Positions 1-9,453 of a stretch of 64,000 nucleotides of DNA are shown in pieces. Source of the stretch: CAWFPR01 sp963817635 (lineage in GTDB: Bacteria; Acidobacteriota; Vicinamibacteria; Vicinamibacterales; 2-12-FULL-66-21); contig CAWFPR010000028.1 of NCBI GenBank assembly GCA_963817635.1, forward strand, positions 248,001 through 312,000, written 5' to 3'. The translations under genes were made by a program, and so were the position numbers. Under the pieces are notes generated by a model. That model was not told the origin of the DNA and ran no database searches. It was given only the letters and a program-made list of their open reading frames with translations. Position 1 is the stretch's first letter; each line of letters starts with the position of its first letter.

Positions 1-1590
1 CGGAATGCTCTGGTCCTCGCGCGTGAAGTTGCCGTAGAACCCGTGCGAGTAGACGACGTTGGGGTGCTCCCAGTCGATGGCCTGGTTCGAACCCTCGCCG
101 CCGGGCGCGCTTTCGAATTCCACCGGCTGGATCGCATCCCGGCCGTGGCTCAGATCGATCTTGCCGCGATAGCTTCCGTGATCCTGGATGGACCCGTAGG
201 CCCAGACCGGGGTGCTGTTGTCGAGCGCGATGTTGTAGAAGTGCGCGCCGGGCACCGCGCGCGCGGACTTCCAGGTCTTCCCGCCGTCCGCCGACTGCGC
301 GAATCCGCCGTCGTTCGCGTTGTAGAGCACCGCGGTGTTCCTGGGGTCGATCCACAGTCCGTGCTGATCGCCGTGCATGCCGGTGAGGCGGGTGAACGTC
401 TTACCGCCGTCGGTCGACACGTTCAACGCCAGCCCCAGCGTGTAGATCCTGTTCTCGTCCGTTGGATCGACGCGAATCTGTCCGAACACCCACCCGTACG
501 TGCCCGAGTGGCCGGTCATGTACTGATCCATGGCCGCGGTCCCTCCGGAGACCTTGCGCCACGTCTTCCCCTGATCGTCCGTGCGATAGACTTCGGCCGC
601 CTTGATGCGCGATTCGTTGATCGGCCGGCCATAGGCATCGCGCTCGTTCGGCTGCGGCGGGCGGCCGGGTTCGTAGCTGTCCACGAAGGCGTAGAGCACC
701 CTGGGATTGGAGCGCGCGATGTCGATGCCGATACGGCCGCGGAACTCCGCCGCGGGCAGGCCGGCGTCGATCTCGTTCCAGGTCGCGCCGCCATCGGTCG
801 TCTTCCAGATCCCGCTCTCGTCATAGCCGGGTTCGACCCGGGGATCGCTCCACTTGCGGCGCACGCGCTGCCACATCGCGGCGTAGAGCGTGTTCGGCTC
901 GGTGGGATCCATCACCAGATCGATCGCGCCGGTATGCGGGCTGCGATAGAGCACCTTGTTCCACGTCCGGCCGCCGTCGGTCGTCTTGAAGACGCCGCGC
1001 ATTTCGTTGTCGGTCCACTCATGACCGGAGGCCGCGACGTACACGGTGTTGGGGTCGGTCGGATGAACGACGACGCGCGCGATGGTCTGCGTGTCGGACA
1101 GGCCCATGTGGGAATAGGTGACGCCGCCGTCCGTGGATTTGTAGATGCCGACGCCCGGCATGGAGGCGCGGAAGATGTTCGCCTCGCCGGTGCCGACCCA
1201 CACGATCTGCGGATTGGACGGCGCCACGGCGAGGTCGCCGATGCTCGTGGACGGGAAGTTCTCGAACACCGCCTGCCACGTCGCGCCGTCGTCGTCGGTC
1301 TTCCAGACGCCGCTCGCCGCGTAGCCGACGTAGATGCGGCGGCCCGCCGTCCGGTCCGCGACGGCAATGTCAGTGGCGCGCCCGCTGATGTTCGTCGGCC
1401 CGAGGTATTGCCACGGCACCGCCCGGTACGGCGAGGCCTGGAGCATCGTGCGATACGTGTCGTACGCCTTGCGCAGGTATTCGGCGTCCGCCTTCGCGGG
1501 TGCCTGGGCGCGAAGCCCGAGGGTTGCCACAGTCGCGGAGACGATGGCGGCAAAGACAATCTGACCAGTTCGTGTCCGCATGGGACGCAT
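1..1590 (-). CDS. Secreted BNR/VPS10-like beta-propeller protein (3' part beyond window)
   Basis: The frame stays open from an ATG at 1590 (alternative in-frame ATG at 1581) to the window edge, 530 codons, so the C-terminus is missing. The N-terminus MRPMRTRTGQIVFAAIV is followed by a hydrophobic stretch and reads as a signal peptide. The body repeats Asp-box/BNR-like motifs, e.g. SGVWKTDDDGATW, STDGGVTYSHMG, KTTDGGRTWNKV and STDGGKTFTRL, each closing a propeller blade, and aromatic blade strands such as IYVGYAASGVW. This matches the large sortilin/VPS10-type 'glycosyl hydrolase' propellers that are abundant in Acidobacteriota, usually over 1000 residues. Substrate is unknown; the sialidase/glycosidase name is inherited from the fold and no catalytic residues can be assigned. 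It is divergent from the phosphatase gene, with 71 bp between the starts for both promoters. Confidence 0.85.
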   Translation of the reverse strand, partial: MRPMRTRTGQIVFAAIVSATVATLGLRAQAPAKADAEYLRKAYDTYRTMLQASPYRAVPWQYLGPTNISGRATDIAVADRTAGRRIYVGYAASGVWKTDDDGATWQAVFENFPSTSIGDLAVAPSNPQIVWVGTGEANIFRASMPGVGIYKSTDGGVTYSHMGLSDTQTIARVVVHPTDPNTVYVAASGHEWTDNEMRGVFKTTDGGRTWNKVLYRSPHTGAIDLVMDPTEPNTLYAAMWQRVRRKWSDPRVEPGYDESGIWKTTDGGATWNEIDAGLPAAEFRGRIGIDIARSNPRVLYAFVDSYEPGRPPQPNERDAYGRPINESRIKAAEVYRTDDQGKTWRKVSGGTAAMDQYMTGHSGTYGWVFGQIRVDPTDENRIYTLGLALNVSTDGGKTFTRLTGMHGDQHGLWIDPRNTAVLYNANDGGFAQSADGGKTWKSARAVPGAHFYNIALDNSTPVWAYGSIQDHGSYRGKIDLSHGRDAIQPVEFESAPGGEGSNQAIDWEHPNVVYSHGFYGNFTREDQSIP

Positions 1591-1661
1591 GCTCTTCCTC
1601 CTCTGCATCGGGAACAGAGCGATTCTATCGAACAATGGGGTGAGCGCGATATGCTCGATAG

Positions 1662-2312
1662 ATGCTCCGCCTCGTCGTCTTCGATCTCGACGGTACGCTC
1701 GTGGACTCCAGCACGGATGTCGCGAATGCGACCAATGCGCTGATCCGGGAGTTCGGCGGCGCCACGCTACCCGTCCAGCGCATCGTCGGCATGGTCGGCG
1801 AAGGCGCGCCCCTGCTGGTGCGCCGTGCGCTCGCGGCGTCCGGTCTCGATCCGGAGACGGCCGGCGCCCTGCCGCGTTTTCTTGCGTTGTACGAAGAGCG
1901 GGCCCTGGAGCACACGCGCCCGTACGACGGGATTCCGGCGGCGCTCGACTGGCTGGTCAGCCGCGTGGCGCTGGCCGTCCTCACCAACAAGCCCATCGCG
2001 GCGACGGGCCACATTCTCGCGGGCCTTGGACTCGCCCGGTATTTCCGAGACACGATCGGCGGCGATTCGCCGTTCGGGCGCAAACCGGACCCGGCTGGAT
2101 TGCTCCACCTGGCTCGCGCACACGGGGTCGCCCCCGGCGACACGCTGATGGTTGGTGACTCGGTCGTCGATCGCGACACAGCGCGAGCCGCCGGCACGCG
2201 CATCTGTCTGGCGCGCTACGGCTTCGGGATACCCGGCGATCAGCTGGGCCCGGACGACCTGCTGATCGATCGCCCGCTGGACCTCATCACGACCGTCGAG
2301 CCGCTGCTCTAG
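1662..2312 (+). CDS. gph: HAD-family phosphatase, phosphoglycolate phosphatase-like
   Basis: 216 residues, the usual size for Gph. HAD motif I is VVFDLDGTLVDSS (nucleophile and acid/base Asp near residues 7 and 9). Motif II is in AVLTNKP (Thr near 108), motif III is the Lys in GRKPDP, and motif IV is MVGDSVVDRDTA. A helical cap lies between motifs I and II, as in subclass IA HADs. Such enzymes hydrolyse 2-phosphoglycolate, but related HADs act on other small phosphate esters, so substrate is inferred from overall similarity. The ATG at 1662 begins directly at the conserved beta strand; the ATG at 1651 is in another frame. It stands alone between the divergent propeller gene and a palindromic repeat element starting 3 bp after its stop. 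Confidence 0.85.
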   Translation: MLRLVVFDLDGTLVDSSTDVANATNALIREFGGATLPVQRIVGMVGEGAPLLVRRALAASGLDPETAGALPRFLALYEERALEHTRPYDGIPAALDWLVSRVALAVLTNKPIAATGHILAGLGLARYFRDTIGGDSPFGRKPDPAGLLHLARAHGVAPGDTLMVGDSVVDRDTARAAGTRICLARYGFGIPGDQLGPDDLLIDRPLDLITTVEPLL

Positions 2313-2315
2313 GCC

Positions 2316-2441
2316 TAGCAGGCCGCTGAAAAATGCCGGCCTGATGGCATATGGGAGAAGGTAAATGGAAAAAAAGAACCGTGTCCTTCCATTTTCCATT
2401 TGCCATTTACCATCAGGATGCCTTTTTCAGCCGTCCTGCTA
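2316..2441. repeat. Palindromic element with terminal inverted repeats, copy 1
   Basis: The left end TAGCAGGCCGCTGAAAAA (2316-2333) is the near-perfect reverse complement of the right end at 2423-2441 (TTTTTCAGCCGTCCTGCTA). The complementarity continues inwards (GGCCTGATGG against CATCAGGATGCC) for roughly 30 bp per arm. The core is unusually AT-rich for this genome (ATTTTCCATTTGCCATTTAC). The same ends and the same core motif recur at 16564-16649. No open frame of note is present. It resembles a MITE or a large REP-type element; it could also act as a transcription terminator between the converging genes on either side. Confidence 0.75.
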
Positions 2442-2505
2442 GCCCTGGGACGGGCCTCAGAACGGACTTCCGGTCCTCCGGTAGCTCGCGCATCCAGCGG
2501 GCACC

Positions 2506-4026
2506 TCACCGATCGTAGGATTCCCGCTTCGCGGAAGACGACTGTTTGATCAGGAACCGTTCCGGATCCGCCCAGAACATCGCGCGGAGTTCCGAGAGGC
2601 TCGACGCGCCGCCGTAGCTGATCGACGAGCAGATGTGCTTGATCATGTCGCGCACGATCGCGCGCGCGGACCCGCGCGCCGGGACGCTGACCTCCATCCC
2701 TTCCGCGCCGATCGCGTCCAGTTCGACCGCGTCGGCATCCTCGACGTCGAGCCGGTCTCGAATGGCCTGGAGCGACGCCATTCCGCGCAGCACCTTGAAC
2801 GGCACCTTGACCGTCTTCTGCGACCCGGGCAGGACCACGGACTTGTGAACGACTTCGCCGGGCGCCTCCTCCGTGCCCGCGAAGGCGCTGCCGAGCATCG
2901 CCGAGTCGCCGCCGAAGAGCAGCGCCTCCACCAGCGCGCCATGACGCTTGACTCCACCGTCGGCGATGATGGCGATGTCGCCGCCCGCCAGCGCCGACCG
3001 GCACTCGACGAGCGCCTGGATCTGCGGCACGCCGAAGCTCGTGGTCATGCGCGTCGTGCAGCCGCCGCCGGGCCCGATCCCGACCTTGATGCCGTCGGCG
3101 CCCCGCTCGGCGAGGAACCGCGCGCCGGCGGCCGTCGCGACATTGCCCGCAATCATCTCGAAGTCCCCGAAGCGCTTCCGGAACTCGGCCATGGCGCCTT
3201 CCATGACGATGGAGTGACCGTGCGCGATGTCGATGACGATCACGTCCACGTCCGCGCGGATGAGTTCCGCGGCGCGCTCGAGATAGTCGCCCGTCGCGCC
3301 AATCGCCGCGCCGACGCGCAGCCGCCCCCGGGGGTCGCGCGTCGCGAACGGCATGCGCTGCTGGCGCAGCAGGTCCCTGGCAGTCATGAGGCCGAGCAGG
3401 ACGTCGTGGTCGTCGACGAGCGGGAGCTTCTTCACCTTGCGCTCGACCATGATCCGCTCGGCGGCGCCGAAATCGAGCGATCCGCGGTGCACGACGAGCG
3501 CGGCGCGCGGCGTCATGCGATCGGCAACAACACCCGACCGGCCGACGAACCGCATGTCGCGGGCCGTCAACAGCCCATGCAGCCGGCGATGCTCGTCAAC
3601 GACCACGAGCGTGCCGACGCGGGAACGCGCCATGAGGGCGGCGGCCTCCTGCAGGGTCGCAGTGGGCCGGACGCTGTACGGATCGGTGATGACGCCGTGC
3701 TGCGTCCGCTTGACGATCTCGACTTCCCTCACCTGCGGCTCGATCTCACCGGTCCGGAACCCGCGATCGATGATCCCGATCCCACCTTCCTCGGCCTGCA
3801 CGATCGCCATCGGCGCCCGGGTGACGGTATCCATGTTCGCGGAGATAATCGGCCGCTTGAGCGTCAGGCGACGTGAGAGCCGGCAGGACAGATCGATCAC
3901 CGCGGGGTCGCGCCGCAGCAGGACGCTCCGCTGAGGCGCCAGGATGAAGTCGTCGAACGTGCACCCGCGCACCAGCTCGAGCACGCGCTGGGTCGTCGCC
4001 GGATCGAGCGTCGGAAAAGCGGACAT
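2506..4026 (-). CDS. IMPDH/GMP reductase family protein with paired CBS domains
   Basis: 506 residues forming the IMPDH/GMPR TIM barrel with two CBS domains inserted at about residues 95-215. The active-site loop GIGPGGGCTTRMTTSFG carries the catalytic Cys, and the phosphate-site motif IADGGVKRHG is present. The mobile flap after LRGMASLQAI lacks the Arg-Tyr (RYF) dyad that IMP dehydrogenases use to activate water. The segment instead reads EGMEVSVPARG, close to the GMP reductase form EGKTVxVPxxG. On this basis the enzyme may be a CBS-containing GMP reductase (like mycobacterial GuaB1), converting GMP to IMP with NADPH, rather than GuaB. The start at 4026 places the conserved CTFDDFILAPQ segment near residue 22. 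It is divergent from the NUDIX gene across a repeat-filled promoter region. Confidence 0.8.
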   Translation of the reverse strand: MSAFPTLDPATTQRVLELVRGCTFDDFILAPQRSVLLRRDPAVIDLSCRLSRRLTLKRPIISANMDTVTRAPMAIVQAEEGGIGIIDRGFRTGEIEPQVREVEIVKRTQHGVITDPYSVRPTATLQEAAALMARSRVGTLVVVDEHRRLHGLLTARDMRFVGRSGVVADRMTPRAALVVHRGSLDFGAAERIMVERKVKKLPLVDDHDVLLGLMTARDLLRQQRMPFATRDPRGRLRVGAAIGATGDYLERAAELIRADVDVIVIDIAHGHSIVMEGAMAEFRKRFGDFEMIAGNVATAAGARFLAERGADGIKVGIGPGGGCTTRMTTSFGVPQIQALVECRSALAGGDIAIIADGGVKRHGALVEALLFGGDSAMLGSAFAGTEEAPGEVVHKSVVLPGSQKTVKVPFKVLRGMASLQAIRDRLDVEDADAVELDAIGAEGMEVSVPARGSARAIVRDMIKHICSSISYGGASSLSELRAMFWADPERFLIKQSSSAKRESYDR

Positions 4027-4084
4027 GAGCGTAATGTTACGCCAGTGCCGCGGGCGGCGGTCGGAGCTCTGGGCGCGGTAGTGA

Positions 4085-4182
4085 GTAATCCGTGCAATCC
4101 GCGGTCACCCTTCAGATCAGTGTAATCCGTGTAATCTGTGGTCACCCTCCGGATCCGTGTCCTCCGCGCAATCCGTGGTTAA
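4085..4182. repeat. Tandem copies of a dispersed ATCCGTG...GTGGTCA repeat
   Basis: Three imperfect copies of a roughly 33-bp unit fill the divergent promoter region between the GuaB-like and NUDIX genes. They are AATCCGTGCAATCCGCGGTCA, then a copy with GTGTAATCCGTGTAATCTGTGG, then a copy ending GCAATCCGTGGTTAA. On the minus strand the unit encodes the well-known spurious TDYTDYTD peptide. Related single copies occur at 28543-28565 and 44584-44625 in this window. Function is unknown. Confidence 0.7.
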
Positions 4183-4190
4183 ATTCCGTG

Positions 4191-4823
4191 ATGACGCTGC
4201 CGCAGATCGAAGCCGTGTTACGGGAGCGCCTCGCGGGCACGCTGCCAGGGCTGGATGCGCAGATGCGGTTCGCGCCGTTCCCGCTGCGGCCGGGCTGGAA
4301 CGTCGGGGACTTCCCTCCCGACGCCAGGCTCGCGGCGGCGCTGCTGCTGCTCTATCCGCACGAAACCGGCGCGGCCGTTCCGCTGACGGTCAGGCACCGC
4401 GACCTGGCCAGGCACGCCGGTCAGATCAGCCTGCCGGGCGGCGCGACGAATCCGGGAGAAACGCTGGCACAGGCGGCGCTTCGCGAGACGCACGAAGAGA
4501 TCGGGGTGGACCCGGCATCGGTCCGCATCCTGGGCGAACTCACACCGGTCCACGTGCTCGTCAGCGGCTTCACGCTGCACCCCATCGTCGGCATCACGGA
4601 TCGGCGTCCGGATTTCCGCGCCGCTGAAGGGGAAGTCGAGGAAATTCTCGAAGTCTCGCTCGAGGAGATCCGTGATGCGTCGCGGATACGGACCGGAACA
4701 CGGGTTCGCGGGGGCGTCGCTGTCGAATACCCCTACTTCGACCTCCTGGGCCACCAGGTCTGGGGTGCGACCGCCATGGTGCTCGGCGAATTCGTCTGTG
4801 TCCTGGCGGACCCGGCGCGGTAA
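4191..4823 (+). CDS. NUDIX hydrolase, CoA pyrophosphatase-like
   Basis: 210 residues from the ATG at 4191; a longer GTG-initiated frame from 4092 runs through the dispersed repeat and is less credible. The Nudix box is complete, from GGATNPGETLAQAALRETH into EEIG (GX5EX7REUXEEXGU), at about residues 83-106. Just before it, RHRDLARHAGQISLPGG matches the upstream signature of the CoA/acyl-CoA pyrophosphatase subfamily (NudL/YeaB). Such enzymes cut CoA to 4'-phosphopantetheine and 3',5'-ADP, presumably for housekeeping of oxidised CoA. No partner gene is evident; the next gene is convergent, 20 bp away. Confidence 0.85.
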   Translation: MTLPQIEAVLRERLAGTLPGLDAQMRFAPFPLRPGWNVGDFPPDARLAAALLLLYPHETGAAVPLTVRHRDLARHAGQISLPGGATNPGETLAQAALRETHEEIGVDPASVRILGELTPVHVLVSGFTLHPIVGITDRRPDFRAAEGEVEEILEVSLEEIRDASRIRTGTRVRGGVAVEYPYFDLLGHQVWGATAMVLGEFVCVLADPAR

Positions 4824-4843
4824 CGGCTCCGCTGGAACCTTGA

Positions 4844-5278
4844 CTAGATGACGAACGGAATCACCCGCGCGGTCCGCGCGGCATAGTCTCGATAGGCCGG
4901 GTACATGTCCACCAGCAGCTGCTCTTCCATGTACATCCGTCCGATCGCACCCAGCGAGATGAGTGCCGCAGCCGCGAACGCCTCGGCGGTGCGGTGATCG
5001 AGCGCGGCCGCCCAGCAGAAATAGAGGATCGACGCGTAAATCGGATGGCGGAGCCACCGGTAGGGGCCGGTCGTTACCAGGCCGCCCGCCGTCGGATTGG
5101 CGGTGGCGTGAAAACTCCGCAGGCCGAACGCGAGGCGCGCCAGCAGCATCAGGAGTACCGCCATGGCCTGCACCGCGATGCCCGCCGCGCTGCGGGCGAA
5201 CACCGCATCGCGGATCACCAGCCAGATCAGGCCCGCGATCATGAGGCCCAAGGCGGGGATCGACAGCGACTTCAGCAT
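4844..5278 (-). CDS. Membrane methyltransferase, PEMT/isoprenylcysteine type
   Basis: 144 residues with three to four hydrophobic segments. The C-terminal signature is TTGPYRWLRHPIYAS followed downstream by EEQLLVDMYPAYRDYAARTARVIPF. The RHP motif and the E..L...PEYxxY-like segment form the S-adenosylmethionine-binding end of the isoprenylcysteine carboxyl methyltransferase / phospholipid methyltransferase family. The natural acceptor cannot be read from sequence. I chose the ATG at 5278 because it overlaps the stop of the upstream PQQ-propeller gene (ATGA), implying translational coupling; a longer frame upstream lies inside that gene. Confidence 0.8.
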   Translation of the reverse strand: MLKSLSIPALGLMIAGLIWLVIRDAVFARSAAGIAVQAMAVLLMLLARLAFGLRSFHATANPTAGGLVTTGPYRWLRHPIYASILYFCWAAALDHRTAEAFAAAALISLGAIGRMYMEEQLLVDMYPAYRDYAARTARVIPFVI

Positions 5279-6669
5279 CACTTGAGCGGTTCGCGAATCG
5301 CGAACAGGTGCTGGGCTCCCCGGATGTAGATCGTGCCGTTGGCCAGCGCCAGCGACGCGTAGACCGGTTCGCCCACCGAATTCGTCCTCAGGATCTCGTG
5401 CGTCGGTCCGGCCTTGACGACGAACGTGTCGCCGTCTTCGCTGGTCTGGAGGATGCGGTCGCCGTAGCCAACGAGCGAGGCGGTGAAGGTTGCCGGCACG
5501 GGCGGCCGGCCGCCCTCGTAGACGACCTTTCCCGTCAGCGCATCGAGGCACGTCAGGATGCCGGTGTCGTTGGTCAGGTACAGGTAGTCGCCGAAGAGCA
5601 GGGGCGACGGCACGTAGGCCGTCCCCTTGTCATAGCGCCAGGCGATCGCCTCCGTGCCGGTGACGTCGCCCGAGCCGCCCGGCCTGATCGCGATGGCGCG
5701 CTTCGCCTGGCTGCCGGCTGAGAGGAACACCAGTCCGTGACCCGCGACGGGGCTCGGGATCGGATGGCTCTGCACGCCCTTCGTCCGCCACAGCTCGTGT
5801 CCGGTTCGGGGGTCGTAGGCGATGATGACTTCGGCCCCCGAGGCCACCAGCTCGGGACGCTCGGGCGTGTTCACGACGATGGGGGTCGCCCAGCTCCGGC
5901 GGGTCGTGCGGTCCGCTCGCCAGACGTCTTTGCCGTTCGTCTTGTCGAGCGCGATGATGGCGGAGTTCGCGCCCATCTCCTGGTCGATTTGGAGAATCAG
6001 CAGGTTCTCGAAGAGGATCGGCGACGTGCCCGGCCCGAGCCCGGCTTTCGCGATGTTCCCGAGCGAGCGCTGCCAGACGAGCGTGCCGTTGAAGTCGTAG
6101 GCGTACAGGCCGGCGGCCTCGAAGCACGCGTAGACCAGTTTGCCATCCGTCACCACCGTCGGAGACGCGTAGGTGTTCTTCCGGTGGCGGTTGTCGTACA
6201 TCAACCCGTCGTACGCGGTGCGTTCCCACAGCAGCTTGCCGTTCGCCGCGTCGTAGGCGAGCACCTTCAAGGCGTTCTTGTGATCCACGCCGACGCTGTC
6301 CGGATGCAGGTAGCCGGGCTTCAGATCGAAGCCCAGGTGATCGGGCGCGGTGCGTCCCGGCACCAGCTCCCCCTCGATGTCGGTCGTGATGAAAAGGCGA
6401 TTGCCCCACACGACGGGCGATGACAGCCCGCGTCCGGCGACCGCCGTCTGCCACGCGATGTTGCGCGCAGGGACCGTCCGGCCATCCTCCGTTGTCTTCG
6501 CTGGGCTCCATTCATCGGCATACGAGCTCGCGGCCGACACGCCCTGTCCGCCGGGGCCGCGCCACTGCGGCCAGTTGGCGTCGACGGCGTCCGCGGCTGG
6601 CGGCGACCCGGCGAGCGCGACCGTTCCGAGAAGCGTGGCGGCGGCAAGGCAGGCGAGGTTCCGGTGCAT
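5278..6669 (-). CDS. PQQ-like beta-propeller repeat protein, exported
   Basis: 463 residues. MHRNLACLAAATLLGTVALAG is a clear Sec signal peptide with a cleavage site near AADA. The rest is an eight-blade-type quinoprotein propeller. Repeated tryptophan-docking motifs include NWPQWRGPGG, DAANGKLLWERTA, FNGTLVWQRSLG, KTNGKDVWRADR and DPRTGHELWRTKG, plus the blade end DALTGKVVYEGG. Proteins of this kind are common in Acidobacteria and Planctomycetes and usually lack bound PQQ, so an enzymatic role should not be assumed. The ATG at 6669 was preferred over upstream in-frame starts (e.g. 6681) because it begins the signal peptide. Its stop overlaps the methyltransferase start. Confidence 0.85.
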   Translation of the reverse strand: MHRNLACLAAATLLGTVALAGSPPAADAVDANWPQWRGPGGQGVSAASSYADEWSPAKTTEDGRTVPARNIAWQTAVAGRGLSSPVVWGNRLFITTDIEGELVPGRTAPDHLGFDLKPGYLHPDSVGVDHKNALKVLAYDAANGKLLWERTAYDGLMYDNRHRKNTYASPTVVTDGKLVYACFEAAGLYAYDFNGTLVWQRSLGNIAKAGLGPGTSPILFENLLILQIDQEMGANSAIIALDKTNGKDVWRADRTTRRSWATPIVVNTPERPELVASGAEVIIAYDPRTGHELWRTKGVQSHPIPSPVAGHGLVFLSAGSQAKRAIAIRPGGSGDVTGTEAIAWRYDKGTAYVPSPLLFGDYLYLTNDTGILTCLDALTGKVVYEGGRPPVPATFTASLVGYGDRILQTSEDGDTFVVKAGPTHEILRTNSVGEPVYASLALANGTIYIRGAQHLFAIREPLK

Positions 6670-6793
6670 GGTCGAAAGCATACACCTCTGCGGGAGTCGG
6701 GGATCACGAGCGTGAGACGGCTCGGGTCGGGTGAAGAGCACGCAGTCGGCCACGCCCCGGACGAGGATTCGGCGCCAGCCGCCGGTTCCCCGG

Positions 6794-9453
6794 CTAGTCC
6801 CCGCGAATGGCGACCAGTGGATCCACCCGGATGGCGCGGCGCGCGGGAATCACACAGGCGGCGACTGCGACCGCGCCGAGCAGGACGACGACGGCCGCAA
6901 AGACCTCCGGATCGGACGACGTCGTCTCGTACAGGAGGCTGGACATCGCGTCGGGTGAGCACCGATGCTCCTGCCACGCCCGCGACGATCCCGACCCCCA
7001 CCGGCGCCAGCCCCTGCCGCAACACCAGCTGCACGACTTCGCGCGGATCGGCGCCCAGGGCGATCCGCAGGCCAATCTCCGTGCGTCGCTGGTTCACCGA
7101 AAACGACATGACGCCGTAGAGTCCCACCGCCGCGAGCGACAATGCGAGCGCGGCGAACAATCCGAGCAGGAGCATGCGGAATCGCGGTTCGGCGACAGCA
7201 GACGAGACCAGGGCGTCGCCGGATCGGATCCTCGTCAGCGCCACGTCGCGATCGATCGCGACGAGCGCCGATTTGATCGCGGGGACGAGCGAGATGGCAT
7301 CCGCCTCCCCTCGGACGAAGAGCGTCATGACGTCGGACGGATACTGCGCGTGAGGTACGTAGACCACCGGCCGGGCCGCCGCGGCGAGATCGCCGGTCTT
7401 CACATCGCCGACGATCCCCACGATCTCGCGCACGCCGTCGGGTCCGTAGATACCGACGTGGATTCGTATGCGCTGGCCAAGCGCGTTGCCCTCGGGCCAG
7501 AATCGCCGCGCGGCCTCCTCGCTGATCACCGCCACGCCGGGCGCGCCCTCTCTGTCGGCGGGCGCGAACACGCGGCCTCGGCGCAGCGGGATCCGCACCG
7601 TCTCGAAATAGCCGGGAGTCGCGGGACGCACCTGCATGGACTCCGGCGCCTCCTCGGGCGTGCGGCCGATGATGCTGAACGACCCGCCGAAGCCGCCGGA
7701 ACCCGCGAGCGGCGGAATCATGACGAAACCGGCCGATCGGATCCCGGGCTGTGCCAGGATCCGACCCTGGAACTCGCGATAGAACCGGGCGGCCGCCTGC
7801 GCATCCGGATAGTGCGCCTCGGGGAGCGCGACGTTCGCGCTCAGAGCGGCGGACGCATCGAATCCCGGGCTGACCCGGTGCAGCCAATCGAAGCTCCGGA
7901 GCGCAAGCCCGGCGCCCGCGAGCAGCACCAGCGCCAGAGCGACTTCGACGGCGACCAGCGCGTTGCGCGGGCCGCGGCGGCCCGCGGCCGCACCGCCATC
8001 GCGGCGCCCGTCCTTGAGGAACGTCGCCGGGTCGGCACCCGACGCATGGAGTGCCGGCGCCAGACCGAAGACGATCCCCGTGACGAGCGAGACAGTCATC
8101 GCAAACGCCAGCACGCGCATATCGATCGCGATGTCGCCACTGCGTGGCAGGTCGTGCGGAAGGACAGCGTCGAGGCTGCGGACGCCCCAGGCCGCGAGCA
8201 CCACGCCGGCGGCGCCTCCAACGGCCGACAGCACCGTACTCTCCGCCAGCAGCTGCCGGACGATGCGCCAGCGTCCGGCGCCCAGCGCGCAACGGACGGC
8301 GATTTCCGCCCGGCGGGTCGTCGCGCGCGCGAGAAGCAGGTTCGAGACGTTCGCGCAGGCAATGAGAAGGACGAACAGCACCGCGCCGAGCAGCAGCCAC
8401 AACGGCCTGCGCACGTCGCCGACGATGGAGTCGAACAAGGGTTCCACGACCACGGAGTAGCTGCCGACCTTGTCGGGGTACACCGCGGCGATGGCCCGCT
8501 CGATGCGGTTCAGGTCCGCTCGTGCCTGCTCGAATCGAGACACCGGGTGCGAGCCGCCCCACAGCGCTGATGTAGTGGGCGCCTCGCTGGTTCGGGTTCG
8601 TGTCGCCGCTGGTGAGCACGAGCGGCACCCAGAGATCGGCTCCGCCAAACGCGAATCCGGCGGGCATGACGCCAACGACCAGGTGCGGCACCGAATCGAC
8701 CGCGATCGTCCTGCCGACGATGGCCGCATCGGAACCGTAGCGGCGTTCCCACAGCGCGTGTCCGAGGATCACGACGCGCGGCCCGCCCTCGCGCGACTCG
8801 TCCGGGACAAATCCGCGACCGAGCAGAGGCTTCACCCCAAGCGCGTCGACGAACGCGGCGCCGACGTACGCCGCATCCAGCCGCTCGGGTTCGCCCTTGC
8901 CCGACAGCGTCAGCGTGCCCTGATTGTAGGCGACGAGCTGCGAGAACGTCTGGTTCTGTGCCTCCCAGTCGACGAAGTTCGGCGGCGACACGGCGACGGG
9001 CCGGCCGCGCGCGGCTTCGGTCACGTCGACCAGACGGTGCGCGTCCGCATAGGGAAGCGGTTCGAGAAGGACGGCGCGCACGACGCTGAACATGGCCGTG
9101 CTCGCCCCCGTGCCGATGGCGAGCACGAGGACGGCGGCGATCGTGAACCCGCGGCTCTTCCACAGCGCGCGCACGGCAAAGCGGAGATCCTGACCGATCA
9201 TGGGATCGATACCCTTTCCCGTGCCTGGCGGCACGTGAACTCGCGGCGGCCGCTCGGCCACGGCCCGTGCGGCGCACTCAAGCGCCATCGCCAGCGTGCG
9301 ACCCGCGAGCACGACGCGCGACAGGATGGACGGCCGCCCTGCCGCATGCTCCTCGTAGAGATCGAGGTACGCGGGCCCGAACATGCGATCGACGACGCGG
9401 ACCGGCAGCAGGCGCGCGATGGCGCGTCCGATGCCAGGCAGCTCCTCACGCAT
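6794..9453 (-). CDS. ADOP-type FtsX/MacB permease 1 (two frameshifts)
   Basis: Full-length ADOP permease of about 880 residues read across two single-base shifts. It has an N-terminal cytoplasmic domain (MREELPGIGRAIARLLP), then the first TM at RGFTIAAVLVLAIGTGASTA, a MacB-type periplasmic domain, and the FtsX block with LLIACANVSNLLLARATTR. A second periplasmic domain and a final FtsX block end in IPARRAIRVDPLVAIRGD. Frame is lost near 8534-8540 (inside ...RLAPGVS/FEQARADL...) and again near 6948-6955 (ASVLTR/MSSLLYE). Such permeases lack their own ATPase; cargo is unknown. The start at 9453 overlaps the PadR stop by 8 bp, so the two are cotranscribed. Confidence 0.85.

Noticed and set aside
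43..1743. 566-codon open frame on the plus strand
   Set aside because: It is antisense to the BNR-propeller gene, whose minus-strand frame shows repeated Asp-box motifs and a signal peptide; the plus-strand translation is Arg/Val-rich with no recognisable domain.
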